Positions 36,729-49,590 are shown, counted from the first letter of the stretch. The stretch: DNA of 64,000 nt from Gnetum montanum (GCA_015680685.1 MNCI01013916.1:328997-392996), one strand, 5' to 3'. Notes: generated by a model from the letters alone, not told the origin. Numbers and translations are program-made.

Positions 36729-36733
36729 TCCAT
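36729..36733. other. Target site duplication TCCAT, lower copy (copia A)
   Basis: TCCAT at 36729-36733 and at 42308-42312, exactly flanking the two LTR ends. Confidence 0.95.
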
Positions 36734-38079
36734 TGAGAATTGTTCAACTTAGAAGGAGGAATGAATAAGTTCCCTAAATTAAAAATTCATTGAGACAAAG
36801 CGTACACACCAAATTTAATGTGGTTCCCCAAATTTAGTAGTCCACACTTAAGGGATAGTTCACAAGCACACCTTCAAACTTCGTTGCTCTCAAAGATGGT
36901 TTGAAGGATACAACATCCTATACAAGCTCTAATCTTTTCTCTAGAGTGATTTGATGCTATGAATCCACTCAACCTTGTAAGGTCTTTGTAAGCTTGAAAT
37001 GTGATTTTTAGGATCTCACAACTTTTACAACTTGAGCTCCACTCTAGAGTGTTGTGGCACTATACCAACACTCAATCCCATGATCTCCTAACAAGCTCAA
37101 GCAAAATTCCTTCCTGCAAGAAGCACATCAACCCCATAGGAAAACAAAAGATAACAACAATCACAAGAAAAGAATGCAACTAAATTTGTTGATCCTTATA
37201 CTTTGAGGTACAGTACACTTTAACCAATTACAATAAACAAAAGATAGTACAATGAGGAAAAATAACAAGAGAATGATGCATACAATGATTTCTTGATAAT
37301 GACACTTGATAGTACATAAAGCTTGCACATTTCCCAATAGAATGAAGTCATTGTATAGCCTAGATATTTCTGAAATGACCTCAAAATTCATGTAATGGCT
37401 ATCTAATCATCACTAGAGACATCTTCTTCAAAACTAAGGTGTCTTTCTTCATTAGGATTTTATTTGGGAGAGATGTCTTTTCTTCATGGAAGATGTCTTT
37501 GAGGAGATGTCTTCATGGAGATGTCTTCTGCATAAGGAAGACATCTACTGTTCCTTAGATATGTCTTCTTTTGAGCAATCTTCAACTCAGCAAATGCATC
37601 TTCATCATCAGGAGACATATTTTCTTGAAAGTAGACATTTTCTTTTTCTTGGAGACATCCTTCTAAGTCTTCTTCAATTCAGACAAGACATCTACTCTTT
37701 AGGGGAAACATCTCTTCTATAGGGGAGATGTCTCTTCTATAGGTCCCAAAAATAAAACTACTTGTTTTGATGCTAGGAGCCTCTAGATGCCTCAAACAAA
37801 GTCCCCACAGATCCTACAACCTCATAAACTCATCAAAATGAGCCAAAAACACTTTGAAATATGCCAAGACATCTAGGAATCATCCTCAACAAAAATCAAC
37901 ACAAACAGACACAATTTTCTTAAATTCTTCATATTCATCCATGCTCCCTTGAGTTCTTGTGATCTCAAAGTTTCTTATGAGTTCGAGTCCTTTGCTCTTG
38001 CTCTTGTAAACACAATAACCATACAAACATCCTTTTTTCTTCATTTTCCTTAAGGTTTTGACATACTCAAAGGTCAACA
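36734..38079 (-). repeat. 3' LTR of copia A
   Basis: On the minus strand it starts TGTTGACCTTTGAG at 38079 and ends at 36734. A dense AGATGTCTTC / AGACATCTTC cluster lies at 37410-37740. Confidence 0.9.
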
Positions 38080-39560
38080 ATCTCCCCCTTTTGATGCTAT
38101 TCAAAACTAAAGAAATGGATTAGTAGACATGAAAATATCCAAATATCTATAACTATTTTCTCTCCCTTTTTGAACAGCATCAAAAAGGATAATGCACATA
38201 AACCTGTCTCTAAAGAGATATCATAAAAGAGCAACATAATATAGTATGCATGACCAATATCACAAAAACAATGCTCCCCCTTGTTGGATAATAACATAAA
38301 GGATAGCACACAAAAATGAAGACATATAAATGCTAATATTGCTCATGATATTAGATTAAATATATCCACCAAATCCCAATAATGCTCAATCATAGTTATT
38401 AAAACCTATATCTCATGATTCTATGCTCATCTAATATTCTCTTACTTGTAAAACATCAATAAAATAATAAGGAATAGCAATTTCATGGCAAGTGAGTAAA
38501 AACATGCATATTTAGCTTTTAAGACAAAGCAACATATCAAACACAACCAATCATAATTTTACCCAAAAAAATTATTCATAAACTAATGTATGATAATCGT
38601 GTTGATAGAATATATATATATATATATACCTCATTTCTTACCAAAAGAGATCATAAACACCAAACCATCATTAAATATTTTACCATCCTCTTAAATGAAT
38701 AATCCTTTTGTTGCTCATTTTTAGTAGTGGATGTTGGAGAGGGAGTGTCTTTTGGCCAAAGTCTCAAAAGACTCCCCCTACAACAATGGCCTAAAAGATG
38801 AAAATTGTTGAACATGTACATGCTTTCCCTACATACATGCTTGAGTTTCTTCCTTTTGTCATAATGCATCTGTTGTAGAAAGATTTGTATTCTCCCTTGA
38901 GTCTTTTAAGATCTTCATGCTGCATAGAAATTATAAGATCAAGTGTGGAAACTAAGGTCTTCCATTAGTGAATCCTTTTGAAATATTTATTTTCTCATAA
39001 TATACATGAGTTACATTAAAGGTACCAATTCAAATGCTTTAATTATCAAAAATTTTCTATAAGCAATTTGACTTCATAATTTCAAAGGGAAGCAACAATG
39101 CCATATCATATGGAACATAATACAAACATTTTTAACTAGCAATGAATGTTCAAAAAAAAGGCTTTTGGTCCATGAATTACATTCAAGGGTTTTAAACTAT
39201 TTGAAATCAATACATTCTAGTTAAGAACCCAAAAGATGATTTATCAATAAAAACTTTAATAGTTTATGAGTACCACAACTTCATTTAAGATTAATTACAT
39301 CATTCTCATACATACACAACAGATGCCATAATTTAAAATATTCTAATAGTATCAAATATCTTCTTGTTTAAGCACTTATCTTAACATTTGTAGAATACTA
39401 AAGCCAACATCCCATAGCTTGAAATGAAGTAAGCACACATCAACACAATTTAGTCTTTCCAAATTAAATACTAACATGATATTTTGCAAGGAAACAAAAG
39501 CTTACCTTGACTTACCTTACTTGCAACTAAGAATTAAGGTGCCTAGAGTGCTAGAGAATG
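38080..39560 (-). other. Non-coding interior of copia A
   Basis: Three purine tracts of PPT type (RC of TCTCCCCCTTTT at 38081, of TCTCCCTTTTT near 38160, of CTCCCCCTTG near 38274) lie in the first 200 bp. An AT microsatellite is at 38610-38628. The stretch 39040-39280 is shared with copia C (16020-16260). No domain is recognised. Confidence 0.55.
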
Positions 39561-40945
39561 AGATTCCTCTTTCTAGATTTTTCTTCTTGCACAAACTTCT
39601 TCAATTTTCAAGGCTTGGCTCCCTTTCATAAATTTTCTGAATACTAACTTCTCATTCTTAGGTTCTTTCCTCTTAATTCTATAGACTTTTTGAACTCCCT
39701 CATTCTTTTGAGTTGTTCAATTTTTCTTGACTCCTATCTAATTTTTTTTCCTATCCTTTTTACCCTATGAAAAATTGTTTCTAAGCACATTCAGATAAGA
39801 CCAAGGAGTCCTATGATATGACCAAGTGCTCATGTGATAAAACTTTAAATTTCACTCCCATTGTTTATGCCCAAATTTATGACAATAATAACATCTTACT
39901 TTCCTATAGTAGTTAAAGTGATCATACATAGGAGCTACTCTTGTTTGAGATATACTACCCATTAATTTTTCACTCTTTGCAGTAGCCTTAGTTTGGGATG
40001 AAGTTGGTGTAGATGCTTCTTCTTATGTACAACATCGAAGCCCACTCTTATCATGTGGACTTCTTCCTTGTCCCAGAACCATCCGAAGGGACTCCTTTCC
40101 TTTGACCAACCTTTGATTTACAAGTTTAGCATATACTTCTTTCTTAACTTGCTCATTAAACTTTGTGAACTTTTTATTCTCAACCCTAAGGTCTAAGATT
40201 TGTTTTTTAAGGTATGAAATCTTTAATTTTAATGAAGAGATGTCTTAATCCTTGACTTCTTGTTGCTTGTTCAAAATACTTTTATACCAGTGTTGAAAGC
40301 TTTCATCTTCATCTTCAGATTCATAATCTAAGGTACCAACATCATCACTTGTGAGAGCCACATAGATGAGATGTAAATTTTTTGCAGTCATCCTCCATCT
40401 CACTTTGATCTTTGTCATCCCAACTAGTGTAGATATTTTTTGTTCTTTACCTTTAACCTACCATTGCTAGGACATTTGGAGACCACATGGCCTCTTCCAC
40501 CACATACCAAACATTCTATTGCAAATGAATAAAAATTAAAACTTGAATAATTTTTACCTTTTTCCTTACATTGGTTAGTTTTTGAATCTCAACCTTAAGG
40601 TTTGAGTTCTCTTTTATGAGATAAAAAAATTCATCATTAAGAGCTTTAATTTTTATTTCCTTGGCATGTAAAGCATCTTTTATCTCAATGCATAAATTTT
40701 AGAAAGAAAGAACTTCATGGCAAAATATCCCATACCATTCTTCAAAGGAAACATCATTCAAATTTTCATTAGTTTTTTCAACTTTACAAGCATAATTTCC
40801 TTTATTTCTAAATGTAAAAAAGGGAATGAGAGATTTGCCTTTATGATAGATGTGATATAGAAATTGATCATAGTAATTGATGAAGCATATTCGTCTCTTT
40901 GTGCAAATGTGTTTGATGTTGAATGCCCCATCCATGTTCACTCTT
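39561..40945 (-). pseudogene. Copia gag of copia A, decayed, with intact CCHC knuckle
   Basis: Starts near 40941 (MDGAFNIKH, comparable to MEGAFSIKPSMFDG in copia B). The N-terminal capsid part is largely scrambled or deleted, since the knuckle lies only about 430 bp downstream. The zinc knuckle at 40472-40513 is complete: C-L-V-C-G-G-R-G-H-V-V-S-K-C (CX2CX4HX4C). Behind it lies a charged helical region homologous to 17001-17246 of copia C. No pol follows. Confidence 0.6.
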
Positions 40946-40974
40946 GGTGATTGATGTAAAATGAAAGAGGACCA

Positions 40975-40987
40975 GACTCTGATACCA
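40975..40987 (-). promoter_or_regulatory. Primer binding site, tRNA-iMet type, copia A
   Basis: TGGTATCAGAGTC on the minus strand, two bases (AG) after the 5' LTR end at 40990. Confidence 0.85.
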
Positions 40988-40989
40988 CT

Positions 40990-42307
40990 TGAGGATCACT
41001 AAACTTAGAAGGGAGGGATGAATGAGTTTTCCAAATTAAAACTTTGTTGAGACAAAGCACACACACCAAATTTAACATGGTTTACCAACTTGGGTAGTCC
41101 ACACTCAGAGGGTAATTCATAGGCACACCTCTAAACGTTGTTGCTCTCAAATGTGGTTTGAAGGGTACCACACCCTATACAAGATCTAAGCTTTGAATCC
41201 ACTCGACCTCGCAATGTGAAAACAAGCTTAAAATGTGATTTTTCAGATCCCACAACCTTTACAACTTGAGCTCCGCTCTAGAGTGTTATGGCACTACACC
41301 AACACTCAATCCCACAAGATCCTGAAAAGCTTAAGTAAAATGTCTTCCTACAAGAAGCACATCAACCCCATAGAGCAATAAAAGAGAACTACAATCATAG
41401 GGGAAAAATGTAACTAAATTTGTTAATCCTTGTACTTTGAGGTATAGCACATATTAACTAATTATAATGGATAGACAATGAGAAACAATAACAAGATAAT
41501 GATGCACACAATGATTGCTTGACAATGACACTTGATAGTACATAAAGTTTGCACATTTCCCAATAGAATGAAGTCATCTTATAGCCTAGATAGTTTTGAA
41601 ATCACCTTAGAATTCATGCAATGACTATCTAATGACCATTGAAGATATCTTCTTCAAGATTGAGACATATTTCTACATTAGACTTTTATTCAAGAGAGAC
41701 ATATTTTCTTCATGGAAGACATATTTGAGGATATGTCTTCATAGAGACATCTTCTACACAAGGAAGACATCTACTATTCCTTAAAGATGTCTTCTTCTAA
41801 GCAACCTTGAACTCGACCAAGACATCTTCATCATCAGGGAGACATCGTTTATTGATAGTAGATGTCTACTATTTCCTGGAGATGTCTTTCTGGGTCTTCT
41901 TTAATTCTAGCAAAATGTTTCTTATTTTAGAAGATGTCTACTCTTTAGGGGAGACATCTCTTCTATAGGGCCAAAAAATAAAACTACTCGTTTTGATGTC
42001 AAGAGCCTCCAAATGCCTCCAACCAAGTCCCCATAGATCCTATAACCTCATAACCTTATCAAAATGAGCCAAAAATACTTCAAAATATTCCAAGACATCC
42101 AAGAATCATCCTCAAAAAAAAAAAACATAACTAGACATATTTTTCTTGAATTCTTCATATTCATCCATGATCCCTTAAGTTCTTATGATCTTGAATTTGC
42201 TTGTGAGTCCTTGAGTCCTTTGCTCTTCCTCCTATAAATACAATAACCACACAAACATCATTTTTTATCCATTTTCCTTAATTTTTTAATATACCAAAAG
42301 GTCAACA
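40990..42307 (-). repeat. 5' LTR of copia A
   Basis: Homologous to 36734-38079. It starts TGTTGACC at 42307 (minus strand) and ends GATCCTCA at 40990. The AGACATCTTC cluster is at 41640-41960. Confidence 0.9.
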
Positions 42308-42312
42308 TCCAT

Positions 42313-43330
42313 AAATCCTACAATCCCACTGCTAATTCTTCCCCTTGGTGTCCATGTGCCATAATTCACCAAGTACAACAATGAAGGTGATCCAAACGCA
42401 CATCTGATTAACTTTTTCTCTAAGTGCTTGCTGTTCCAAGAATGGTTGCATATAATTATGTGAATCTTCCCTATGTCTCTAGTGGGAAAATCCCTTGATT
42501 AGTACCATGCCTTGCCAAGAGGACCCCTGTCCTCTTTGGCTGAACTAATTTCATAATTTGTCAACGATTTCAAGTATAACTTGAAACTTGATACAATGCT
42601 TGACCAACTAATGAAGGTCAAGCAAGGACCCCTTAAGCTAGTGTAGAAATTCATCCAATAATGAAATGCTCTACTCAATGAGATGCCAAAGATGATATCA
42701 CAAACACATCTTTTAGCTATCTTCAAGAGGATGTTTAATGACTTCATAAAGTTGAAATTATATTATCTTCATTCATGGTCTCTTAGTCAAGCCTTTTCCT
42801 AGACTAAGAACATAGAGGACCTAGCCACAATCCTACCTACATGGCATATAAAATCAACATGTGCATAAAGATAAAGAGAAGGGTACACAAAATAATGTAG
42901 CAATAACAACCATAACTAAGAAGAGTAAACCAACTAACTAGGCACCAAAGACTAACCAACCCAAGGCCCCTATTGCTAATAATAATAATCAACCTTCTAC
43001 CTTTGGGGCCACTATATCTAGACCTAACTTTACATAGAAAGGCTAGTCAAAATATACCAAGTTACCTCTTAAGATATCAAAGCTTCTAGACCAACTATTG
43101 AAGAGCGGTAGGATCCAATACAAGAAAATGACTAAGATTTCCTATAAGAGGCATGATAGGTTATGCAAAATAGCAAAAGACCCTTCTCAAGCAAGTAAGG
43201 ATGATCCTCCAATGCTCAAGTACTTAAAGCTAGACTATTTCTACCATTATCATCAATTGTTCGGTCATGATACCGATTTCTGCCTTGCAAAGATGACCTA
43301 TAAAAGATTATCAATAGGGGTTAACTAGTG
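42313..43330 (+). pseudogene. Tat gag, capsid and knuckle part, decayed
   Basis: Continuation of the gag at 36728. The capsid core is recognisable in one main frame: FTKYNNEGDPNAHLINFFSK, then IFPMSLVGKSLDWYHALP-like residues, then FVNDFKYNLKLDTMLDQL, matching gypsy Retrotrans_gag. Near 43225-43300 a decayed zinc-binding segment reads FYHYHQLFGHDTDFCLAKM, with Tyr replacing a usual Cys. Stops interrupt throughout. Confidence 0.7.
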
Positions 43331-44239
43331 CTAGACACTTCAAACTCTGTTAGGCCTTAGAACTAGTCAATGCATATATACAAGGACCCATTGAACAGCA
43401 ACAACAATTCATACATTATATCAATGTTCAATGTTAATGACCATCAGATGCCTATGATGGAACCATTCATGATTTGGATATCCCCTTGCAATGAAAAAGA
43501 TTCTTCAGATTCTATTAGCTCAAGATTCCTTTTTGTTGTAAGGATATTATCACGAATGTCCCTTGAGGAGCCTTTTATCATCAAGGTGTCCCAGCCCTCT
43601 ACAACACAACATGCCCTAACAATAGAGCAAAAACCCCCTGTGGTGGCCAATGCAACATCTTCTTCCTTGCAATCAACTAGGAATGATAAGAAATCCCTAA
43701 CCAAACAATGAAATAAGGCTACAAAGAAAGCCAAGAACAACACTAATAAGCAATCCAAGTCAAGGAAGGAAGTGGGCTTGCCAAAACCCACTCCCATCTC
43801 ATCTGTTGCCATAATTTCTATGACCCATGATGCTTCGACAAGTAAACCACAGGAGGAACCAAAACCCTAAGAAGAAAAGAAAGAGGCTAGACCACAACAA
43901 CAACCCAAATATGAATTTTGAATTTTGGGGTGTATGGAGGAAGTCAGAAATAAAAAATCAACAAAGACTTCCTTAATGTGATGAAATAGATTAAGAAATT
44001 TCTCAAGTAAAAGAACACAACCCTAAGCTTGTACAACCTAGTCATGGCCTTTGCTACCCACTGCAAAGCATTGATAACATGTTAACCTCTATTCCTATTA
44101 GTGAGGACATCCTCACTAACGAAGAGTCCATTCATGCCATGATGGTACAAGATCAACATCATTAGTGTTTTGCAATAGTGAGATCAAGATGAACCCCCAA
44201 AATGATGAAGTAACCAAGGCACCTCTCTTTATAACCATA

Positions 44240-44580
44240 TGGATTAGGCATATAATGTAAATAGGGTACATGTAGACAATGGGGCAACAACCAATGTCAT
44301 ATCCTATAGCATCGTTGAATTCTTAGGCCTAACAGAACAAATACAACATACATCAACTTCAACCCTTAAATCCTTTAATGGATCATAGGTCATGGTTAAA
44401 GGTTCCATTTCTCTAGATTTTGTGGTAGAGGAATAGTTCCCCACAATGGAAAATTTCTCAGTGGTAGAAGAAATACTAGGATTCAACGTCATCCTAGGAA
44501 GATTTTGGCTAGTCCAATTGTAAGTTGTGCCTTCACCTATTCACCAAGAAATTCACCTACCTTACAAGAGAATATAAACT
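44240..44580 (+). pseudogene. Tat aspartic protease, decayed
   Basis: The active site reads VDNGATTNVISYSIVEFLGL from 44272: D-N-G in place of the usual D-S/T-G, so the catalytic motif is altered. The second half (VVEEILGFNVILGRFWL) matches the ILGR.WL block of retropepsins. It would cut gag-pol. One internal stop lies in a VVEE*FPT stretch. It is followed by a perfect 11-bp stem hairpin at 44603-44629. Confidence 0.7.
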
Positions 44581-44602
44581 AGTGTAAAACAAACCATACA
44601 CA

Positions 44603-44629
44603 TTTCCTAATCTCTCGAAGATTAGGAAA
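44603..44629. repeat. Perfect hairpin, 11-bp stem, 5-nt loop
   Basis: TTTCCTAATCT (44603-44613), loop CTCGA, AGATTAGGAAA (44619-44629). No T-run follows; function unknown. Confidence 0.7.
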
Positions 44630-45337
44630 CACTTGCACAAGTGATATATTCTCTTGATCCTTCTTATACTCTATGGCTTATAAGCCTGTAACTGTATGTA
44701 CCTATAGCTTAATAGCCTAGTTTTTACTTTATTTATTTGTGTTATCTTGTTTTTCTTTAATTTAAATTTAAATTGTCCTATAGTTTAAAGTTTACTTTGG
44801 TTTTACATGCTTTTACTTTTAAATCTTTTTCCTTTCTTTTCCTTTTACTCAAAAGATAAAAAACCTCATAAAAACTTTAAAGCTAAAAAATCCATAAAAA
44901 TTTTAAAACATAAAATAAACTAAAAAATATGCTTTCTTTTATGTATCATATGACCCACCATGGCCTTAAACTAGCAAATATTGTATAGCCTGCCATGGCC
45001 TAAAACTAGTAAACAACCCTACAACTCTTCTTTTGTTCCAATTTACAGCCTTGTTTCCTAACTGTTTTAATATTTTATTGCATTATAACCAAGTTTAGCT
45101 AATATAGCCTCAAAACATAGATTACAACATAAAATCAAAGAATGAATAAAACCAAAATGCTATAACATGATAACCAAAATTAAAACTAAAACTTAAAATT
45201 AAAATTAAAATTAAAACATCCAACCTCTAGTCAACCGTAAGTAGCCATATCATCTCTCTAAACCCTAGTTTGAGCTCCCGATAAGCATAAAACATGGTCA
45301 AATGTAGTAACTGATGCTACTTTTTCCTCTTCCCCTT

Positions 45338-47790
45338 GACTACACTAAGGAAACCCAAGGACTACACCAACTTAGTGTAGTACCCAGGGTTTAAGGACCA
45401 AAGGGACTATGTAAACCATCCCATAGCTCTAACACTACATCTTAAAACCTTTGAAGATCTCCAAACCAAACATGGAAATTTAAATTCAAGGTTTTCAACA
45501 TCAAAATGCATTTTTCTAGAGTGACTATGCTAGGATTACTTAGGCATTAGTGGTGGTTAGTGTAGTCCACCTAGAAAAACTTGAACAACTCACATCCTAG
45601 TCCAACTTACCCCCCGAGAACCCGAAAACCCAACAGGACTAAATACAAAGATAAAAATTACCACTTTCTCCACATTTCATGTCCAAACCTTAACTATGCT
45701 AGAGGAAAGTTGGAACTACGTTGGGCTATCATAGTTCTTGCATGAGCCTAGCATAGCCCACTAAAAATGAACATAATCCACCAAAAACCTTTTAAATTGA
45801 CCTCCAATAAACCCTAAAGCACCATTTCAAGCTATTTAACCATAAATTCTATGAATTTTTACCATTTTTTACCATTATAACTTTGACTACATTGGAAGGA
45901 TATTGGAACTACATTGGGCTAGTGTAGTCCCTACCCAAGACTAGCGTAGTCCACCAAAAACTCATCAAAACTTGTCAAATATGGCTTAAAACTACTATCA
46001 ATAAACCTAAAAATCTTATCTGAGCCTGTTTAGAATTAAATACTATAATTTCTCATCAATTTTGATCAATCCAACTTTGACTACACTAGGGAGAGAGCTA
46101 GGAATATGGGAGAGAGCTGGGAATATGCTGGGCCCTTCCCAAGCCCAATGTAGCCCACTAAAAATTAATCAAAAATTGTCAAAATAACCTTCATTCACTA
46201 TTGGAAAGCCTTAGGGCCTTGTCGATTCCATTTTGATCATAGAAATTCATGTTTTTTCATCCCAAAATGTTAACTACGCTGGAGAAAGAAAGGACTATGT
46301 TGAACCAATGTAGTCCCATTATGAGGCTACTATAGTCCATATTTTGGACCTAAAACCAAGCCAAATTAAACCAATGGAACCCCATTTTTAACTATAGGAC
46401 CCTACTAGGACATATTAGAACCATAAAACTTTGGATTTGACCCAAAACTCATCATTTGTGGACTTCCCAACCTCAACTACATTGAGGAGGACTATGACTA
46501 CACTAGGGTAGTGTAGTTCCTCTCAAACCCTAGCATAGTCCAATTTAGGTTGCCCAAAATTGACAAAAGGAACAACAAATCTACTCCTGACAAATCCTAG
46601 AGCCTCACCAAATCCTATTTTTCCATGAAATGTATTTTTTCCAACCATTTTTAACCATAGAAACTTAGACTATGCTAAAGGAAATTGGGACTATGCTAGC
46701 CTAGCATAGTCCCTATCCAAGCCTAGTATAGTCCACCTAAACCATTCAAAAAATTTCCAAAAATAACTCAAAACTCATTTTTGAAAGTCTTGGAACACTA
46801 CTAGAGTTAATTTGTTTTCTTCAACTTTGGAATGCAACTATGCTGGGCTAGTGTAGTCACTTCATAGGCCTATTGTAGTCCACTCCAAAACAACCAAAAT
46901 GACACAAAACTACTAAAATTGACTTCTAAAAAGACCCAGAACCCTACTAGAGCATACCCAAACCTTGGAACCTTGGGAAACATGCTTGAATGCATATCTT
47001 CTCACCATTTCTCATTCCAAATCCATCAAGTATGCAAGGAACTACATGCCCAATGTAGTCCCATGGTATTTCACTATCCAAAACCCAAACAAGTGTTAAA
47101 ACTTGCAATTTCAACATGAAAACCTTAGCTAACAATACTAGTAAACCCATAAGCCCATTAGCATAGTTGATCAAGCTCCAAAACGCATCAAAATTCATTT
47201 TTCATGTAGGACTATATTGAAGAAGTTGGTGACTATGTTGGACCAGTGTAATCCCAATGGGAAAGAAAAATGTAGCAACAAAAATCAATAGTAAGTAGCT
47301 TAGAATGATCCAAAATTGACCTAGAATGACCAAAATCCTATTCCAATTTCATCCAACTACAATTCCACCTAATTTTAACCCTATAAGCCACATAAACTCA
47401 TTCATCCCTTGTGACTACACTGGGACCTACTATCCCAACATAGTCATCATAAGAGAAAATGATTCTCCACCTTGTGAGGGATCAAAATAGTGTCAAAACT
47501 AGCTAATTTCCAATACCTACCCCATGCACTAGCTCTTTGGACCATTGGTAGCCCAAAAATGACCATACTAAGCCTATGAAAATGCTCCTAAATTTTGACT
47601 ACACTAGAAGAAGGTAAGACTACATTTGGCTAGTGTAGTCACCAATAGGACCCTACATAGTCATAAGAAAAAGTGTCATTTTGCCTCAAAACAACTGTAG
47701 AATGATCCCCTCACATACCCAAACTCTCTAGCAACCCTTTAGCCCCATATCATGGACCACTAAGGCCCAAAATTGGAAAAATTTGATCCT
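45338..47790. repeat. Degenerate ~188-bp tandem array, about 13 units
   Basis: A motif of the type GACTACACTGG...GGGCTAGTGTAGTCC recurs with starts near 45338, 45523, 45692, 45885, 46079, 46272, 46475, 46668, 46836, 47040, 47210, 47413 and 47597, a mean spacing of 188 bp (168-204). Each unit contains the motif and its near reverse complement, often followed by CACYAAAAA and a C/A-rich stretch (CCAAAATTGAC). It sits between the protease and RT of the Tat element, and no protein is encoded. Confidence 0.85.
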
Positions 47791-48389
47791 TTTTCACCAA
47801 TCCTAGCCAAGGTTTATCACATGTGTTCCATTTTAATTGATTTGACATTGTTTCATGGTGATTTGACTTATTTTTTGCCTTATTTTGTACTATTGACCTT
47901 TAGAGCCATTAATTGATCTTATACAGCCTCTATATAACTTCAATTTTTTGTTATTTTCTTTATTATGATCTTTTTTATCCTTATTTAGCCTTGGATTGGT
48001 GTTAACTAATGGAGTTTGATCATCCTTGATAATCATTTGACACCATGTGACTATGGCCTACCAAAGCCTAAAACTGGTGAAATCATGACCTTTGTTGATC
48101 ATTTTAGCCTTATTTCCCATACTTCACCTTGTTTGGCTCTTTTGGACCTTGTTTGACCCTTGTTTGGCCTATGTTTCATTTTTTTTTTACTATTTTTTAT
48201 CTTTTAATGAGCTTAGGTAATCTTGCTTACATTGTATTTGGCATTAGAATAGCATTTATTTGCATAATTTTATGGAATTTTGGCATTGTTTACTCATTTT
48301 TACCTAGGTGTCAATTAATATGCTTATGCTCAATGTACAAGATTAGATTATGGACACTTGGAAGAAAATTGCCTTACCTTTGAGCCTAA

Positions 48390-49590
48390 GTAGGCCTCAT
48401 GGCGATGTTGAATGATGTATCAATCCTGATTATCTAGATCTTGAGCTTGAGAGTCTTTTCAACCACATAGCCTCAATAAAAAAACCTCTGGATTAGCCTA
48501 AGAACCTAGTTAAAACCCTTGATCTAGAGGTTAGAGACATTACTGAAGACTCTCTAGTTGAGGTTCCTGTCACAACACATAGTAGTGAGGAGAAAACCTT
48601 GAAACTAAGTTCCTTACTAGAATCTCAATAGGCTCAAGACATCACCAAGGTCCCACAAGACAACATTAAGGCTTTCACCTAGTCATATGAAGATATGTTA
48701 GGTCGAGACCCATGCCTAGTGTAACACAACATCATACTTGATCCTAGCATTAGACTAGTTAAGTAAAAAGTCCATAAGATTTTACCTGATTTGGACTTGG
48801 TAGTTTGTGATGAAATCATAAAACTCTACTAATCTAGTTCCATAGAGCTATTGATTACATAGAATGGGAATCTAACATAGTGGTAGTCCCTAAGAAAAAC
48901 TAGAGCATATGAATTTGCATTGATTTCTAAGACCTAAATAAGTTAACCATTAAAGATGATTTTCCATTGTCCAACATTGACCAACTTATCGATACTATGG
49001 TTGAACATGCCTAGTTATCCTTTATGGATGATTTTTTAGGATACAACCAAATTAGGATCAACCCAAAACATCAACTTAACACAACTTTCATGACCCCTTG
49101 GGTTACCTTTTATTATACCATGATGCCTTTTTACTTTAAGAAGGAAAGAGTAACCTATCAAACAACCATGACATATATCTTTAGTGATTATGCTAGGTTT
49201 TCTCAATGATTACATAGATGATGTAGTCATTAAGTCTAGACTAGTTGATAATCATGCTAATTACCTAGATATCATGCTTCAATGATGCCTCAAATATGAG
49301 CTTAGGCTCAATCCTAAGAAGTATACTTTTAGTGTCAAAACTAATAGGATGCTTGTCTTTATAGTTCCTAAAGCAGGGATACGTGTCAATCCTAATAAGG
49401 TTAAGGACATATCCAACTTGGTAGCACTATCTCACCTTAAGGAGCTTCAAGGATTGTAAGGAAGACTGCAATTTATCCATAGGTTCATTGCAAGGCTTAT
49501 AGATAAGCTACAACCCATGCAATACTTGCTTAAGAAAGGAGTTCACTTTGAGTGGATGGCTCAATGCTAAGAAGCCTTAGAAAACCTTAA
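48390..49590 (+). pseudogene. Tat reverse transcriptase, decayed
   Basis: Copies element RNA into cDNA. An N-terminal SYEDMLGRDPCLV lead-in is followed by MDDFLGYNQIRINPKHQ, TTFMTPWVTFYYTMMPF and the catalytic box YIDDVVIKS at 49211, all intact as motifs. Then come LNPKKYTFSVK and a thumb region FIHRFIARLIDKLQPM. The order and the DPXLV / GYNQI signatures are those of Ty3/gypsy RT. Stops and at least one frameshift (near 49205) break it. Confidence 0.8.

Larger units (their letters stand above)
36734..42307 (-). mobile_element. Ty1/copia element A, full length, gag-only
   Basis: The cleanest insertion in the window: 5574 bp, perfect 5-bp target duplication, 5' LTR 40990-42307 (1318 bp), 3' LTR 36734-38079 (1346 bp), initiator-Met primer site and a purine tract (AAAAGGGGGAGAT) at the 3' LTR. 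The 2.9-kb interior (38080-40989) holds a decayed gag with an intact zinc knuckle and no protease, integrase or RT. Together with copia C and D it defines a non-autonomous gag-only family that must have been moved by enzymes from another copia element. Confidence 0.9.

Noticed and set aside
38610-38628. (AT)n run as a transposon terminus
   Set aside because: Simple microsatellite inside copia A, with no inverted repeats around it.
43444-43812. 122-codon minus-strand frame
   Set aside because: Antisense to the Tat gag-pro region; the composition and the plus-strand frame at 43370-43711 fit the element better, and no family is recognised.
45338-47790. Gene family or exons in the 188-bp array
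   Set aside because: No frame persists across units; the conserved words are palindromic rather than codon-like.
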